Shown: in pieces, positions 51,112 through 60,426 of the stretch
Layout: each line of letters begins with the position of its first letter
Position numbering within the stretch: the first letter of the stretch is position 1
Assembly (NCBI RefSeq): GCF_019430905.1
Contig: NZ_JAHYCA010000002.1
Location: 496,001-560,000 of the forward strand
Source: Billgrantia antri
GTDB taxonomy: Bacteria; Pseudomonadota; Gammaproteobacteria; Pseudomonadales; Halomonadaceae
Length of the DNA: 64,000 bases
Direction of reading: 5' to 3'
Notes under the pieces: model-generated
The model's database searches: none
Told to the model about the DNA's origin: nothing
What the model saw: only the letters and a program-made list of their open reading frames with translations
Made by a program: the position numbers and the translations under genes

Positions 51112-51723
51112 ATGACACCGAGTCTCGGTACACATATCGCTTTTGGAGTCCTGGCGGCGTTCGCCGTCCTCACCGGCTGGCGCGTGTTCTGCACCGATTC
51201 GATGGTGCGTGCTTCGTTCTTCCTGCTGCTGTCGTTCATCGCCGTCGGCGCGATCATGATCCTGCTGACCGCCGAATACCTGGGCGTGGCGATGTTCTGC
51301 ATGATGGCCGTTGAGATGATGGTCATGGCGCTGTTCATGGTCATGTTCATGATGAACCCGGCCGGGCTAAACCCGATGAAGATGGTTCATCAGGAGCGCG
51401 TTGCCATCGTCGTCGGCGTAATAGCCTTTGTCGTGCTCTCGGCGGTGGCCGTGCTCAGCGAGTTTCCCGACGCGCCGCTGCCGGCCGAACACGTGCCGAC
51501 AATTTCGCTGGGCCGCGAGCTGCTCGGCGATTCGATGCTGGTCTTCGAGACCGCCGGCGTTGTGTTGCTGACGACCATGGTCGGCGTGGTGGTGTTGTCG
51601 AGTCGGCGTGGGCGCTATGGCTGTGCCGACGATGGCTCTATGCCGCCGGGCCTCGAGCCCGGCGGCGAACCGGCCGGGCAACCGAGCGAGGAGGAGGGAG
51701 AGCACACCCATCACCACCATTGA
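51112..51723 (+). CDS. nuoJ: NuoJ-like membrane subunit
   Basis: A 203-residue NuoJ homologue with five helices. Helix 3 reads AEYLGVAMFCMMAVEMMVMA, in which the pi-bulge glycine of the usual YAGAVMVL is a glutamate (Glu68), placing an extra acidic residue in the membrane. The C-terminus carries an acidic stretch and ends in HTHHHH, a possible metal site. AAGGGGTGG precedes the ATG at 51112, 19 bp after nuoH. Confidence 0.85.
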   Translation: MTPSLGTHIAFGVLAAFAVLTGWRVFCTDSMVRASFFLLLSFIAVGAIMILLTAEYLGVAMFCMMAVEMMVMALFMVMFMMNPAGLNPMKMVHQERVAIVVGVIAFVVLSAVAVLSEFPDAPLPAEHVPTISLGRELLGDSMLVFETAGVVLLTTMVGVVVLSSRRGRYGCADDGSMPPGLEPGGEPAGQPSEEEGEHTHHHH

Positions 51724-51768
51724 ACGACGAAGCCAGGGAACGACCAAGGACGAGGCCAGGAGGGCGAT

Positions 51769-52074
51769 ATGACACTCACCACACTTCTCATTCTTGCCGC
51801 AGCATTGATCGGGATCGGCCTCTATGGGGCGCTGTCCCAGCAATCGTTCGTGATGCTGATGATGGGCCTCGAACTGATGCTCAACGGTGTGATGCTGGCC
51901 GCAGTGGCCTTCTGGGCCTTTAGCGGTACCGGCGCCCCCGAAGGGCAGCTGTTGACCATCGTAGTCATGGCGGTCATGGCGATCGAGATGGCGCTCGGCT
52001 TTGCCCTGGTGGTGGCGGTGTTTCGCGCCAAACAGGCCGACATGACCGAAGCCCTGAGCGAGCTGAAGCAATGA
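51769..52074 (+). CDS. nuoK: NuoK-like membrane subunit
   Basis: A 101-residue NuoK homologue of normal length with three helices. Both membrane glutamates that carry protons in complex I and in MrpC are present: Glu35 in MMGLELMLNG and Glu73 in AIEMALGFA. AGGAGG precedes the ATG. The stop overlaps nuoL by 4 bp. Confidence 0.93.
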   Translation: MTLTTLLILAAALIGIGLYGALSQQSFVMLMMGLELMLNGVMLAAVAFWAFSGTGAPEGQLLTIVVMAVMAIEMALGFALVVAVFRAKQADMTEALSELKQ

Positions 52075-53984
52075 CGCTCTGGGGCGTACCGCTGACGCCG
52101 TGGTTGCTGGCACTGCTGCTGTACGGGGCAGGTCGACGCCTCGGGCCGCTGGCTCTCGGACTCTCGGCGGGAGTGGCGCTATTGCTGACTCTTGCCGTGA
52201 CTGGCCTCTCGCTGAACGCCGGGACGGCGGCGAGCTATCGCTGGAGCGAGGCCCTGACGCTGGGGCTGGAGCGCTCCATGGCAGGCGACATATTTGCCTG
52301 GCTGGTGCCGCTGGTGGCATTGCCGGTGACGCTCTATGCCGCAGCCCATGTCGGTCAGGCGCCGCGTCGCCTGGTAGCACTGCTGCTGGCCTTTGTCGGC
52401 GCCATGCAATTGCTGGTGCTGGCCAGTGACCTGCTGACCCTGCTGGTGGCTTGGGAGCTGGTCGGGGCCTGTTCCTGGGGGTTGATCCTGCATCGCTGGC
52501 AGGAGGAGGACATTCCGAGCCAGGCGATGCAGGCCTTCCTCGTCACCCGACTGGGCGACCTGGGGCTCTACATCGCCGCGGCGGCCTTGTTTGCCGGCAC
52601 CGGCGGGTTCGGCTATGACGCCCTTGGCGAACTCTCGGGCGGACTGTTGCACGTCGCCGTGGCGGGCATCGTACTGGCGGCGGCGGCCAAGTCGGCGCAA
52701 CTGCCGTTCAGTGCCTGGCTGTTTGCCGCCATGGCTGGGCCGGTGCCGGCCTCGGCATTGCTGCATTCGGCGACCATGGTCGCCGCCGGTACTTTCCTGC
52801 TCGCTCGGCTGGCGCCGCAGCTCGACCAGGCAGCCTGGTTTTCGCCCTTGGTGGTTTTCCTGGGACTGGCCACGGCGCTGATCGGAGGCCTGGTGGCGAG
52901 CTGCCAGGGCCACGCCAAGCGGCTGCTGGCCGCTTCCACGTCGGCGCAGTATGGGCTGATGTGGGTGGCCGTGGGAGCGGGCTTCCCCGGCGTGGCGCTG
53001 CTGCACACCGTTACCCATGCCTGCTTCAAGGCAGGGCTGTTCCTGGTCGCGGGGCTGGCCGAACGGCGTGTCGAGAGCTACCGGCTGGCCGACATGCGTC
53101 TGGGGCGGCTGCTGCCGGGTGTGGCGAGTTTGAGCCTGGTGCTGTGCCTGGCACTGGCCGGTGTGGCGCCGCTGGGCGCGGCCTGGAGCAAGGAGCAGAT
53201 CGCCTCCGCCGCAGCCGACGTCTCGACCTGGCTGGCCCTGGGCATAGCCGTGGCGGGCGGGCTCAGTGCGCTGTATGCCACGCGCTTCCAGAGGCTGGCC
53301 TTCGGTCGCTCGCAACGGCAACGCTCCTCGGGCCGGCCGCCGGCGTGGGAAGAGCGGATTGCGCTGGCAGGGCTGGCGTTTGTGACGCTGATGCTCTCAT
53401 TGCTCTGGTGGCGGCCGTTCTCCGAGGCAATCGCCGCGTTCTTGGGAATCGTACTGCCCAAGGAGCATGCATGGCTGATGGTGGTATCGCTGATACTCGT
53501 GGCGCTGGGTATCGGCGTGGGGCTCTGGGCCACCCGCACGAGCGCACCTGAGGCCAAGCCGGCATGGCAGGCCGTATTGGCCGGCTGGCTCGGCCTACCG
53601 ACGCTGCATCAAAAGGTGGCAGGTGGCGTCATGCGATTCGCCCACTCTCTGGCACGCTTCGATGACTGCGTTTTCGATGCTCCTGCCACCCAGCTCGCAT
53701 TGGGCCTTCGCGGCACTGCAAGAGGCTTGGCGCGCGGCGACGATCGGGTCGTCGATGCCGGCCTGATGATCGCTGCGCGCTGCTGGCAGTGGCTGGCCGA
53801 CATCAACGCACGGCGCGGTGAATGGCTGGTCGACGGTCTGCCCAGTGCGCTGGCACAAGGGGCCGAGACCGGCGGGCGCTGGGCGCGTGCCACCCAATCC
53901 GGCCAGACGCACCACTACTACACCACGATCACCGTCGGTCTTGGTGCGTTCATCCTGTTTCTGCTGATAGGAGCCATCTTGTGA
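52071..53984 (+). CDS. nuoL: NuoL-like antiporter subunit
   Basis: A 637-residue NuoL homologue. The proton-path pair is kept: Glu129 in VAWELVGACSW and Lys207 in AAAAKSAQLPF, along with the lysine in WSKEQIASAA. The usual WLPDAMEGPTP is WLFAAMAGPVP, so the loop acidic residues are gone. A long C-terminal extension of about 130 residues follows helix 14 and would correspond to the lateral helix, ending in another membrane segment (VGLGAFILFLLIGAIL). Confidence 0.92.
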   Translation: MTLWGVPLTPWLLALLLYGAGRRLGPLALGLSAGVALLLTLAVTGLSLNAGTAASYRWSEALTLGLERSMAGDIFAWLVPLVALPVTLYAAAHVGQAPRRLVALLLAFVGAMQLLVLASDLLTLLVAWELVGACSWGLILHRWQEEDIPSQAMQAFLVTRLGDLGLYIAAAALFAGTGGFGYDALGELSGGLLHVAVAGIVLAAAAKSAQLPFSAWLFAAMAGPVPASALLHSATMVAAGTFLLARLAPQLDQAAWFSPLVVFLGLATALIGGLVASCQGHAKRLLAASTSAQYGLMWVAVGAGFPGVALLHTVTHACFKAGLFLVAGLAERRVESYRLADMRLGRLLPGVASLSLVLCLALAGVAPLGAAWSKEQIASAAADVSTWLALGIAVAGGLSALYATRFQRLAFGRSQRQRSSGRPPAWEERIALAGLAFVTLMLSLLWWRPFSEAIAAFLGIVLPKEHAWLMVVSLILVALGIGVGLWATRTSAPEAKPAWQAVLAGWLGLPTLHQKVAGGVMRFAHSLARFDDCVFDAPATQLALGLRGTARGLARGDDRVVDAGLMIAARCWQWLADINARRGEWLVDGLPSALAQGAETGGRWARATQSGQTHHYYTTITVGLGAFILFLLIGAIL

Positions 53985-55468
53985 TGCTGACCGTCGCGCT
54001 GTTCGCCCCCTTGCTGGGTGCCCTCGTGCTCGTCGCGACCTCACGCTGGAGTTCCGCTCAGGCGCGCTGGATCGCGACGGGGTGGTCCGGCGTGTCGCTG
54101 CTGGCCCTGGTGATGGCCTGGCTGGCGTTCGATCCGAGCGGTGCCTTGTTTCAACACGTCGACGAGGTGCAGTGGGTGCCGTCGCTGGGCATGGCCTATC
54201 GGGTCGGCGTCGATGGCATTGCCCTGGCCGTAGCGACCATGAGTGCCGTACTGTTCTTGGCGGCCATTGTCTATCCATTTGATACACAAGGACGGGCGCG
54301 CCAGTACTATGCCTGGCTGTTGTTCCTGCATGGTGTATCGCTGGGTGTCTTCCTGGCCCTCGATCTGCTGATGTTCTACGTATGCTTCGACCTCACCCTG
54401 GTGGGCATGTATTTCCTGATCGGACGCTGGGGGCATGGCGAGCCCCAGCTCGCCGCCTTCAAGTTCTTCCTCTATACCTTTGCCGGTTCGCTGGCGCTGC
54501 TGCTCGGCATCATCGCGCTTTATCTCTCGCTCGACTCGCCGACATTCGACATGCGCACCATCATCGAGCAGCAGCCGCTGGCGGGCAGTGGTACCTATGC
54601 CAGTCTGGTGTTCCTGGCCATGATGCTGGGGCTGGCGATCAAGACGCCGCTGGTGCCGGTGCATACCTGGCTGCCCCAGGCCCACGTCGATGCGCCGGGG
54701 CCGGCCTCGGCGATTCTCGCCGGGGTGCTGCTCAAGATGGGGACCTACGGCATGATCCGGCTGCCGTTGGCGATGCTCGGCGAGACCTTCGCCCGATTTG
54801 CCCTGCCGGTGGCGCTGCTGGCACTGCTGGCGATTCTCTATGGCGCCCTGGTGGCGCTGGGCCAGGCCAACCTCAAGCGGCGTATCGCCTATACCTCTAT
54901 CAACCATATGGGCTACACCGTGCTGGGGATTGCCGTGGCCGCTTCGCTGGCCGGAGGGCATGACGAGGCGCGTCGGCTGGCGCTGACCGGTGCCACGGTG
55001 GAGATGGTTGCCCACGGCCTGATCACCGGTTCGCTGTTCCTGATCAGCGGCTCGCTGTGGCAACGCACGGGGGACTATGCCATGGCGCGCTATGGTGGCT
55101 TGGCTCGTCGGGCGCCGCAGCTGACCGCGTTGACCGTGCTGGCGGCCTTCGCCAGCCTCGGAATGCCGGGGCTGGCCGGCTTCGTTGCCGAGTTTCAGGT
55201 GTTTACCGGAACCTTCGCCGTCTACCCCTGGTTGGCAGTGCTGGGGGTACTGGGCATCGTGATCACCGCGGCGCTGTTTCTGGATTTGCTGTGGCGGCTG
55301 TTCTTCGGTCGGCTGCCCGAGCACCTGGAAAATTTCCCCGACCTCAACCGTGCCGAAATCGGTGTGCTCGGTGTCCTGGCGCTGGGTATCGTGGCGATCG
55401 GCGTGGCGCCGCACTTCCTGCTCGAGGTGGTTGAGGCCTCGGCGAGCCTGCTGAGCGGAGGACGCTGA
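53984..55468 (+). CDS. nuoM: NuoM-like antiporter subunit
   Basis: A 494-residue NuoM homologue with 14 helices. Lys220 in AIKTPLVPVHTWLP and Lys251 in LLKMGTYGMI are kept, as is FVAEF. The essential glutamate of helix 5 (usually WEAMLIPMY) is an aspartate, Asp136 in VCFDLTLVGMY. The ATG overlaps the nuoL stop by one base, with AGGAG upstream; a GTG one codon earlier is also possible. Confidence 0.92.
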   Translation: MLTVALFAPLLGALVLVATSRWSSAQARWIATGWSGVSLLALVMAWLAFDPSGALFQHVDEVQWVPSLGMAYRVGVDGIALAVATMSAVLFLAAIVYPFDTQGRARQYYAWLLFLHGVSLGVFLALDLLMFYVCFDLTLVGMYFLIGRWGHGEPQLAAFKFFLYTFAGSLALLLGIIALYLSLDSPTFDMRTIIEQQPLAGSGTYASLVFLAMMLGLAIKTPLVPVHTWLPQAHVDAPGPASAILAGVLLKMGTYGMIRLPLAMLGETFARFALPVALLALLAILYGALVALGQANLKRRIAYTSINHMGYTVLGIAVAASLAGGHDEARRLALTGATVEMVAHGLITGSLFLISGSLWQRTGDYAMARYGGLARRAPQLTALTVLAAFASLGMPGLAGFVAEFQVFTGTFAVYPWLAVLGVLGIVITAALFLDLLWRLFFGRLPEHLENFPDLNRAEIGVLGVLALGIVAIGVAPHFLLEVVEASASLLSGGR

Positions 55469-56877
55469 TGCCCGTGGCGGACCTGACCCCCGAACTGGCG
55501 TTGCTGATCGGGGCGGTGGTGATCGTGCTGGGTGCCGCCTTCATGCCGCACTCGCGCCAGGGCTGGCTGGCCGGCGCGGCGCTGGTGGCGCTGACGATCG
55601 CCTTGGTCGCCGTGATCGTACAGTGGCCGGCAGCGCCTTCGTTGACGTTCACGGGGGTGTGGATCCTGGATGCGCCTGCCTCGTTGGCCAAACTCATCAT
55701 ACTGGGTAGCGGCGCGCTCGCCGTAGCCATGTCTCCGGACTGGATGCGCAGCGACCCGCGGCATGGCGAGTATTATGCGCTGTGCCTGTTCGCGCTGCTG
55801 GGCGCCATGGTCATGGCGGCGGCAGGCGATAGCATGGAGCTGCTGCTCGGCGTGCTGCTCTCCTCGGCGGCCAGCTACCCGCTGGTGGCCTACCACCGCG
55901 GATTTGCGCCGGCGCTGGAAGCGGGCATGAAATATTTTCTGATCGGCGCCCTGGCCAATGCGCTGCTGTGTGTCGGGGTGGTCATGCTGTTCGGCCTGGT
56001 CGGCGACACCGACTACCGCGTGCTGTCCGCCTTCCTGGCCCAGAGCGACCGGCTTGCCCTCAGCGTGGCCATGGGCTGCGTGATCCTGGGGCTCGCCTTC
56101 AAGCTGGCGGCATTCCCCGCGCATGCCTGGATGCCCGATGTCGCCCAGGCGGCGCCGGCGCCGATCGCTGCGCTGCTCAGCGTTGCCCCCAAGGTGGGGG
56201 CAGCGCTGGCGCTGGCGCGTCTGGTGGCGCTGTTGCCCGTCGAGCAAGGGCTGACCTGGCTGCTGGCCCTGGTCTCGGCGACCACCATGACCCTGGGCAA
56301 CCTGGCGGCACTCCGCCAGAACGATGTTCGCCGGCTGCTGGGCTGGTCGTCGGTTTCCCAGTCCGGCTATGCGCTGATGGCCGTGGCCATGATCGGACGC
56401 GCCACGGATGCCGCCACGGCACTGCTTGTCTTCCTTGCCGCCTATGCGTTGGCCAACCTGACGGCCTTCGCGGTGGTCGTTCAGCTTCGCGGGCGCACCG
56501 ACCTCGACGATTACCGCGGCCTGGTACGCTCGCAACCCCTGGCGGCATCGCTGCTGATCGTGGCCATGCTGTCGCTGGTGGGCATCCCACCGCTGGTGGG
56601 CTTCTTCGGCAAGTTCTTGCTCTTCGAGGTGACGCTGGCGGCCGACCATGCCTGGCTGGCCGTAGTCGCGGTACTCAATACGCTGGCCTCGCTGTATTAC
56701 TACCTGCGAGTAGCCGCCGTTATGACTTTCTCACGCCCAGCCGGGGGCGTTTCCGTGCTGGGGCATTATTCAAGGTTCTCCATGCTGGCCGGGGGCTTGG
56801 GCCTCGTGGCGTCATCCCTTTTCATCGAATTCCTCATGAGGTCTGCGGGCGAAGCCATGCTTGCCTTTCCCCCCTGA
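55468..56877 (+). CDS. nuoN: NuoN-like antiporter subunit
   Basis: A 469-residue NuoN homologue. Glu124 in SMELLLGVLLSS and Lys212 in AFKLAAFPAHAWMPD hold the canonical proton-path positions, and GIPPLVGFFGKF is typical. It ends the cluster. Its ATG overlaps the nuoM stop by one base. Unlike a full nuo operon, no NADH module gene follows. Confidence 0.93.
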   Translation: MPVADLTPELALLIGAVVIVLGAAFMPHSRQGWLAGAALVALTIALVAVIVQWPAAPSLTFTGVWILDAPASLAKLIILGSGALAVAMSPDWMRSDPRHGEYYALCLFALLGAMVMAAAGDSMELLLGVLLSSAASYPLVAYHRGFAPALEAGMKYFLIGALANALLCVGVVMLFGLVGDTDYRVLSAFLAQSDRLALSVAMGCVILGLAFKLAAFPAHAWMPDVAQAAPAPIAALLSVAPKVGAALALARLVALLPVEQGLTWLLALVSATTMTLGNLAALRQNDVRRLLGWSSVSQSGYALMAVAMIGRATDAATALLVFLAAYALANLTAFAVVVQLRGRTDLDDYRGLVRSQPLAASLLIVAMLSLVGIPPLVGFFGKFLLFEVTLAADHAWLAVVAVLNTLASLYYYLRVAAVMTFSRPAGGVSVLGHYSRFSMLAGGLGLVASSLFIEFLMRSAGEAMLAFPP

Positions 56878-57178
56878 GAGGGCGCCGGCACCGCTGCAAG
56901 CATGCAATGGTGTGCAGCGGGAGGGAATCTATCCGCTCAGATGGCTGGACCAGCTGCGCGGGGCCGGGGCGGGCAGTTCATGGCGTCTGCGTTCAAGTAG
57001 CGTTTAATTATCACCATGCGCTGATCGAACCCTTGGCACGCCCTGCGTTCTCATGATTATCCTTACCTTGCGTTGATTCTTTGCCACCCACTCTGCCCCG
57101 AAGTGTCTAGGCTGATGAGTAACCCACGGTGGCCATACGGATCGATGGTCAGGGGGGTAAGGCAAACAGGAGGCTTCG
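56878..57178. other. Intergenic region before prkA
   Basis: About 300 bp. An 8-bp inverted repeat CCGCTGCA/TGCAGCGG (56891-56920) follows nuoN, without a T-tract, and may be a weak terminator. The A+T-richer part near 57000-57080 should hold the prkA promoter. A TTGGCACG at about 57033 recalls a sigma-54 -24 box, but the GC element lies 2 bp too close. Confidence 0.5.
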
Positions 57179-59101
57179 ATGAGCATCTTCGATCATGTGC
57201 AAAACCGCTTCTCCCGTGTCCAGCAGGAGGAAATGAGCCTGCAGGAGTACCTGGAGCTGTGTCGTGAGGACCCCATGGCCTACGCCAGCGCCGCCGAGCG
57301 GATGCTGAAGGCCATCGGCGAACCCGAGGTGATCGACACCGCCAAGGATCCGCGGCTCTCCCGAATCTTTTCCAACAAGGTGATTCGCCGCTATCCCGCC
57401 TTCTCCGAGTTCTACGGCATGGAGGAGGCCATCGAGCAGATCGTGGCCTACTTCCGCCACGCCGCCCAGGGGCTCGAGGAGCGCAAGCAGATTCTTTATC
57501 TGCTGGGCCCGGTGGGGGGCGGCAAGTCGTCGCTGGCCGAGCGGCTCAAGCTGTTGATGGAGCGGATCCCGTTCTATGCCATCAAGGGCTCGCCGGTATT
57601 CGAGTCGCCGTTGGGGCTGTTCTCGCCCGAGGAGGATGGTGAACTGCTCGAGAAGGAATACGGCATTCCGCGTCGCTACGTGAAGAGCGTGATGTCGCCC
57701 TGGGCGGCCAAGCGGCTCAAGGAGTACGGTGGCGACATCTCCCAGTTCAAGGTAGTGCGCCTGTACCCGTCACGACTCAACCAGATCGCCATCTCCAAGA
57801 CCGAGCCGGGCGACGAGAACAACCAAGACATCTCCTCGCTGGTGGGCAAGGTCGATATCCGCCAGCTCGAACTCTACTCTCAGGACGATCCGGACGCCTA
57901 CAGCTTCTCCGGCGGGCTGTGCAAGGCCAACCAGGGCCTGATGGAATTCATCGAGATGTTCAAGGCACCGATCAAGGTGCTGCATCCGTTGCTGACCGCC
58001 ACCCAGGAGGGCAACTACAACCCCACCGAGGGCATGGGGGCGATTCCCTTCGACGGCATTGTGCTGGCCCACTCCAACGAGAGCGAGTGGCAGGCGTTTC
58101 GCAACAACCGCAACAACGAGGCCTTCCTCGATCGCGTCTACATCGTCAAGGTGCCGTACTGCCTGCGCGTGACCGAGGAGATCAACATCTACAAGAAGCT
58201 GCTCGAACACTCCTCACTGGCCGAGGCGCCCTGCGCCCCGGATACCCTGCGCATGCTGGCGCAGTTCTCGGTGCTCTCGCGTCTCAAGGAGCCGGAGAAC
58301 TCCAGCATCTACTCCAAGATGCGCGTCTACGACGGCGAAAACCTCAAGGACACCGATCCCAAGGCCAAGTCGATCCAGGAGTATCGCGATGCGGCCGGGG
58401 TCGACGAGGGGATGGACGGGCTCTCCACCCGCTTCGCCTTCAAGATCCTGTCGAAGGTGTTCAACTTCGACAACCACGAGATCGCCGCCAACCCGGTGCA
58501 CCTGCTCTACGTGCTGGAGCAGCGCCTCGAGCAGGAGCATCTGCCCAAGGAGACCTTCGAGCGCTACCTGCGCTACATCAAGGAGTTCATGGCGCCACGC
58601 TACGTCGACTTCATCGGCAAGGAGATCCAGACCGCCTATCTCGAGTCCTACTCCGAATACGGCCAGAACATCTTCGACCGCTACGTCACCTACGCCGACT
58701 TCTGGATCCAGGACCAGGAGTACCGCGACCCGGAGACCGGCGAGCTGTTCAACCGTCAGGCCCTCAACGAGGAGCTGGAGAAGATCGAGAAACCGGCCGG
58801 CATCTCCAACCCCAAGGACTTCCGTCACGAGGTGGTCAACTTCGTGCTGCGGGCGCGGGCGCAGAACAATGGCATGAACCCCAGCTGGCAATCCTACGAG
58901 AAGCTGCGCGGCGTCATCGAGCACAAGATGTTCGCCAACACCGAGGAGCTGCTGCCGGTGATCTCCTTCAATGCCAAGGCCTCGACCGCGGACCAGAAGA
59001 AGCACGAGGACTTCGTCGCACGCATGAAGGAACGTGGCTATACCGAGAAGCAGGTGCGGCTGCTCTCGGAGTGGTATCTGCGGGTGCGTAAATCGCAATA
59101 A
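57179..59101 (+). CDS. prkA: PrkA family serine protein kinase
   Basis: A 640-residue PrkA (YeaG in E. coli), with an AAA-type nucleotide-binding domain in the first 380 residues (Walker [10 protein letters not shown] with Lys116) and a kinase-like C-terminal domain. Family members phosphorylate serine and act during starvation or stationary phase. It is followed by yeaH and spoVR, a triad conserved across proteobacteria. AGGAGG precedes the ATG. Confidence 0.95.
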   Translation: MSIFDHVQNRFSRVQQEEMSLQEYLELCREDPMAYASAAERMLKAIGEPEVIDTAKDPRLSRIFSNKVIRRYPAFSEFYGMEEAIEQIVAYFRHAAQGLEERKQILYLLGPVGGGKSSLAERLKLLMERIPFYAIKGSPVFESPLGLFSPEEDGELLEKEYGIPRRYVKSVMSPWAAKRLKEYGGDISQFKVVRLYPSRLNQIAISKTEPGDENNQDISSLVGKVDIRQLELYSQDDPDAYSFSGGLCKANQGLMEFIEMFKAPIKVLHPLLTATQEGNYNPTEGMGAIPFDGIVLAHSNESEWQAFRNNRNNEAFLDRVYIVKVPYCLRVTEEINIYKKLLEHSSLAEAPCAPDTLRMLAQFSVLSRLKEPENSSIYSKMRVYDGENLKDTDPKAKSIQEYRDAAGVDEGMDGLSTRFAFKILSKVFNFDNHEIAANPVHLLYVLEQRLEQEHLPKETFERYLRYIKEFMAPRYVDFIGKEIQTAYLESYSEYGQNIFDRYVTYADFWIQDQEYRDPETGELFNRQALNEELEKIEKPAGISNPKDFRHEVVNFVLRARAQNNGMNPSWQSYEKLRGVIEHKMFANTEELLPVISFNAKASTADQKKHEDFVARMKERGYTEKQVRLLSEWYLRVRKSQ

Positions 59102-59124
59102 GCGGCGCGAGCCAGGAGGTCGGC

Positions 59125-60408
59125 ATGACCTATTTCATCGATCGACGCGCCAACGCCAAGAACAAGAGCGCCGTGAACCGTCAGCGTTTCCTCGATCGCT
59201 ATCGCACGCACATCAAGCGTTCGGTCGAGGAGGCCGTCAACCGCCGTTCGATCACCGACATGGAGCGCGGCGAGAAGGTCTCGATTCCGACTCGCGACAT
59301 CTCCGAGCCGGTGTTCCAGCATGGCCCGGGCGGCAAGCGCACCATCGTCAGTCCGGGCAACAAGGAGTTCGTCGAGGGCGATCGCCTGCGCCGCCCCAGC
59401 GGGGGTGGCGGTGGCGAGGGCGCCGGCGAGGGCGGGGCCTCCAACCAGGGCGAGGGCATGGACGAGTTCGCCTTCAGTCTGACCCGCGAGGAGTTCCTCG
59501 ATTTCGTCTTCGACGGCCTGGAGCTGCCGCACCTGGAGCGCAAGGCGCTCAAGGACCTCGACGAGGTGAAGCCGGTGCGCGCCGGGGTGACCCGCGACGG
59601 CGTGCCGGCGCGGATCAACATCGTGCGCTCCATGCGCGAGGCCTATGCCCGCCGCATCGCCATGCGCGCGCCCATTCGCCGGGCGCTGCGCGAGGCGCAG
59701 GAGGCGCTGGAAGAGGAGGAGCGCAAGGATCCGGTGTTGCGCAATCCGTCACGGATCGCCGAGCTCAAGGCCGAGATCGAGCGCCTCGAGAAGCGCCTCG
59801 AGGCGGTTCCCTTCATCGATACCTACGACCTGCGCTACAACAACCTGATCAATCAACCGCAGCCTTCGAGCAAGGCGGTGATGTTCTGCGTGATGGACGT
59901 CTCGGGCTCCATGACCCAGGCCCACAAGGACATCGCCAAGCGCTTCTTTCTGTTGCTTTACCTCTTCCTCGAGCGCAACTACGAGAAGGTCGAGCTGGTC
60001 TTCGTGCGCCACCATACCGCGGCCAAGGAGGTCGACGAGGAGGAGTTCTTCTACTCGCGGGAGACCGGCGGCACCATCGTCTCCAGCGCCTTGACGCTGG
60101 TCGACGAGATCATCACCCGGCGCTACCCGCCCTCGCAGTGGAACCTCTATGTGGCTCAGGCCTCGGACGGCGACAACTGGGACGACGATTCGGTGAACTG
60201 TCGCGAGCGGCTGATGAAGTCGCTGATGCCGCGCTTGCAGTACTACACCTACGTGGAGATCACGCCCCATGCCCACCAGGCGCTGTGGGAGGAGTACGAG
60301 ACCGTAGCCGCCGAGTTCCCCGACCGCTTCGCCATGCGTCAGATCGTCGAGGCGGGCGACATCTACCCGGTGTTCCGCGAGTTGTTCAAGCGCCGCGCCG
60401 CCCATTGA
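59125..60408 (+). CDS. yeaH: YeaH/YhbH family protein (DUF444, VWA-like)
   Basis: A 427-residue DUF444 protein. It starts with the basic [19 protein letters not shown], has a glycine-rich segment around residues 91-110, and a von Willebrand A-like domain with a metal site DVSGSM near residue 257. It works with PrkA and SpoVR, though its biochemical role is unclear. AGGAGG lies before the ATG, and the gap to prkA is 23 bp. Confidence 0.93.
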   Translation: MTYFIDRRANAKNKSAVNRQRFLDRYRTHIKRSVEEAVNRRSITDMERGEKVSIPTRDISEPVFQHGPGGKRTIVSPGNKEFVEGDRLRRPSGGGGGEGAGEGGASNQGEGMDEFAFSLTREEFLDFVFDGLELPHLERKALKDLDEVKPVRAGVTRDGVPARINIVRSMREAYARRIAMRAPIRRALREAQEALEEEERKDPVLRNPSRIAELKAEIERLEKRLEAVPFIDTYDLRYNNLINQPQPSSKAVMFCVMDVSGSMTQAHKDIAKRFFLLLYLFLERNYEKVELVFVRHHTAAKEVDEEEFFYSRETGGTIVSSALTLVDEIITRRYPPSQWNLYVAQASDGDNWDDDSVNCRERLMKSLMPRLQYYTYVEITPHAHQALWEEYETVAAEFPDRFAMRQIVEAGDIYPVFRELFKRRAAH

Positions 60409-60426
60409 CGTGGACGAGGAGGCAGC

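Noticed and set aside
52179..53321. Long open frames antisense to nuoL (and to nuoM and nuoN at 54041 and 55222)
   Set aside because: The sense frames encode clear membrane subunits; the antisense products are Gln/Arg/His-rich shadows with no start signals.
57033..57050. TTGGCACG before prkA as a sigma-54 promoter
   Set aside because: The GG to GC distance is 8 rather than 10 bp, so the -12 element is out of register.
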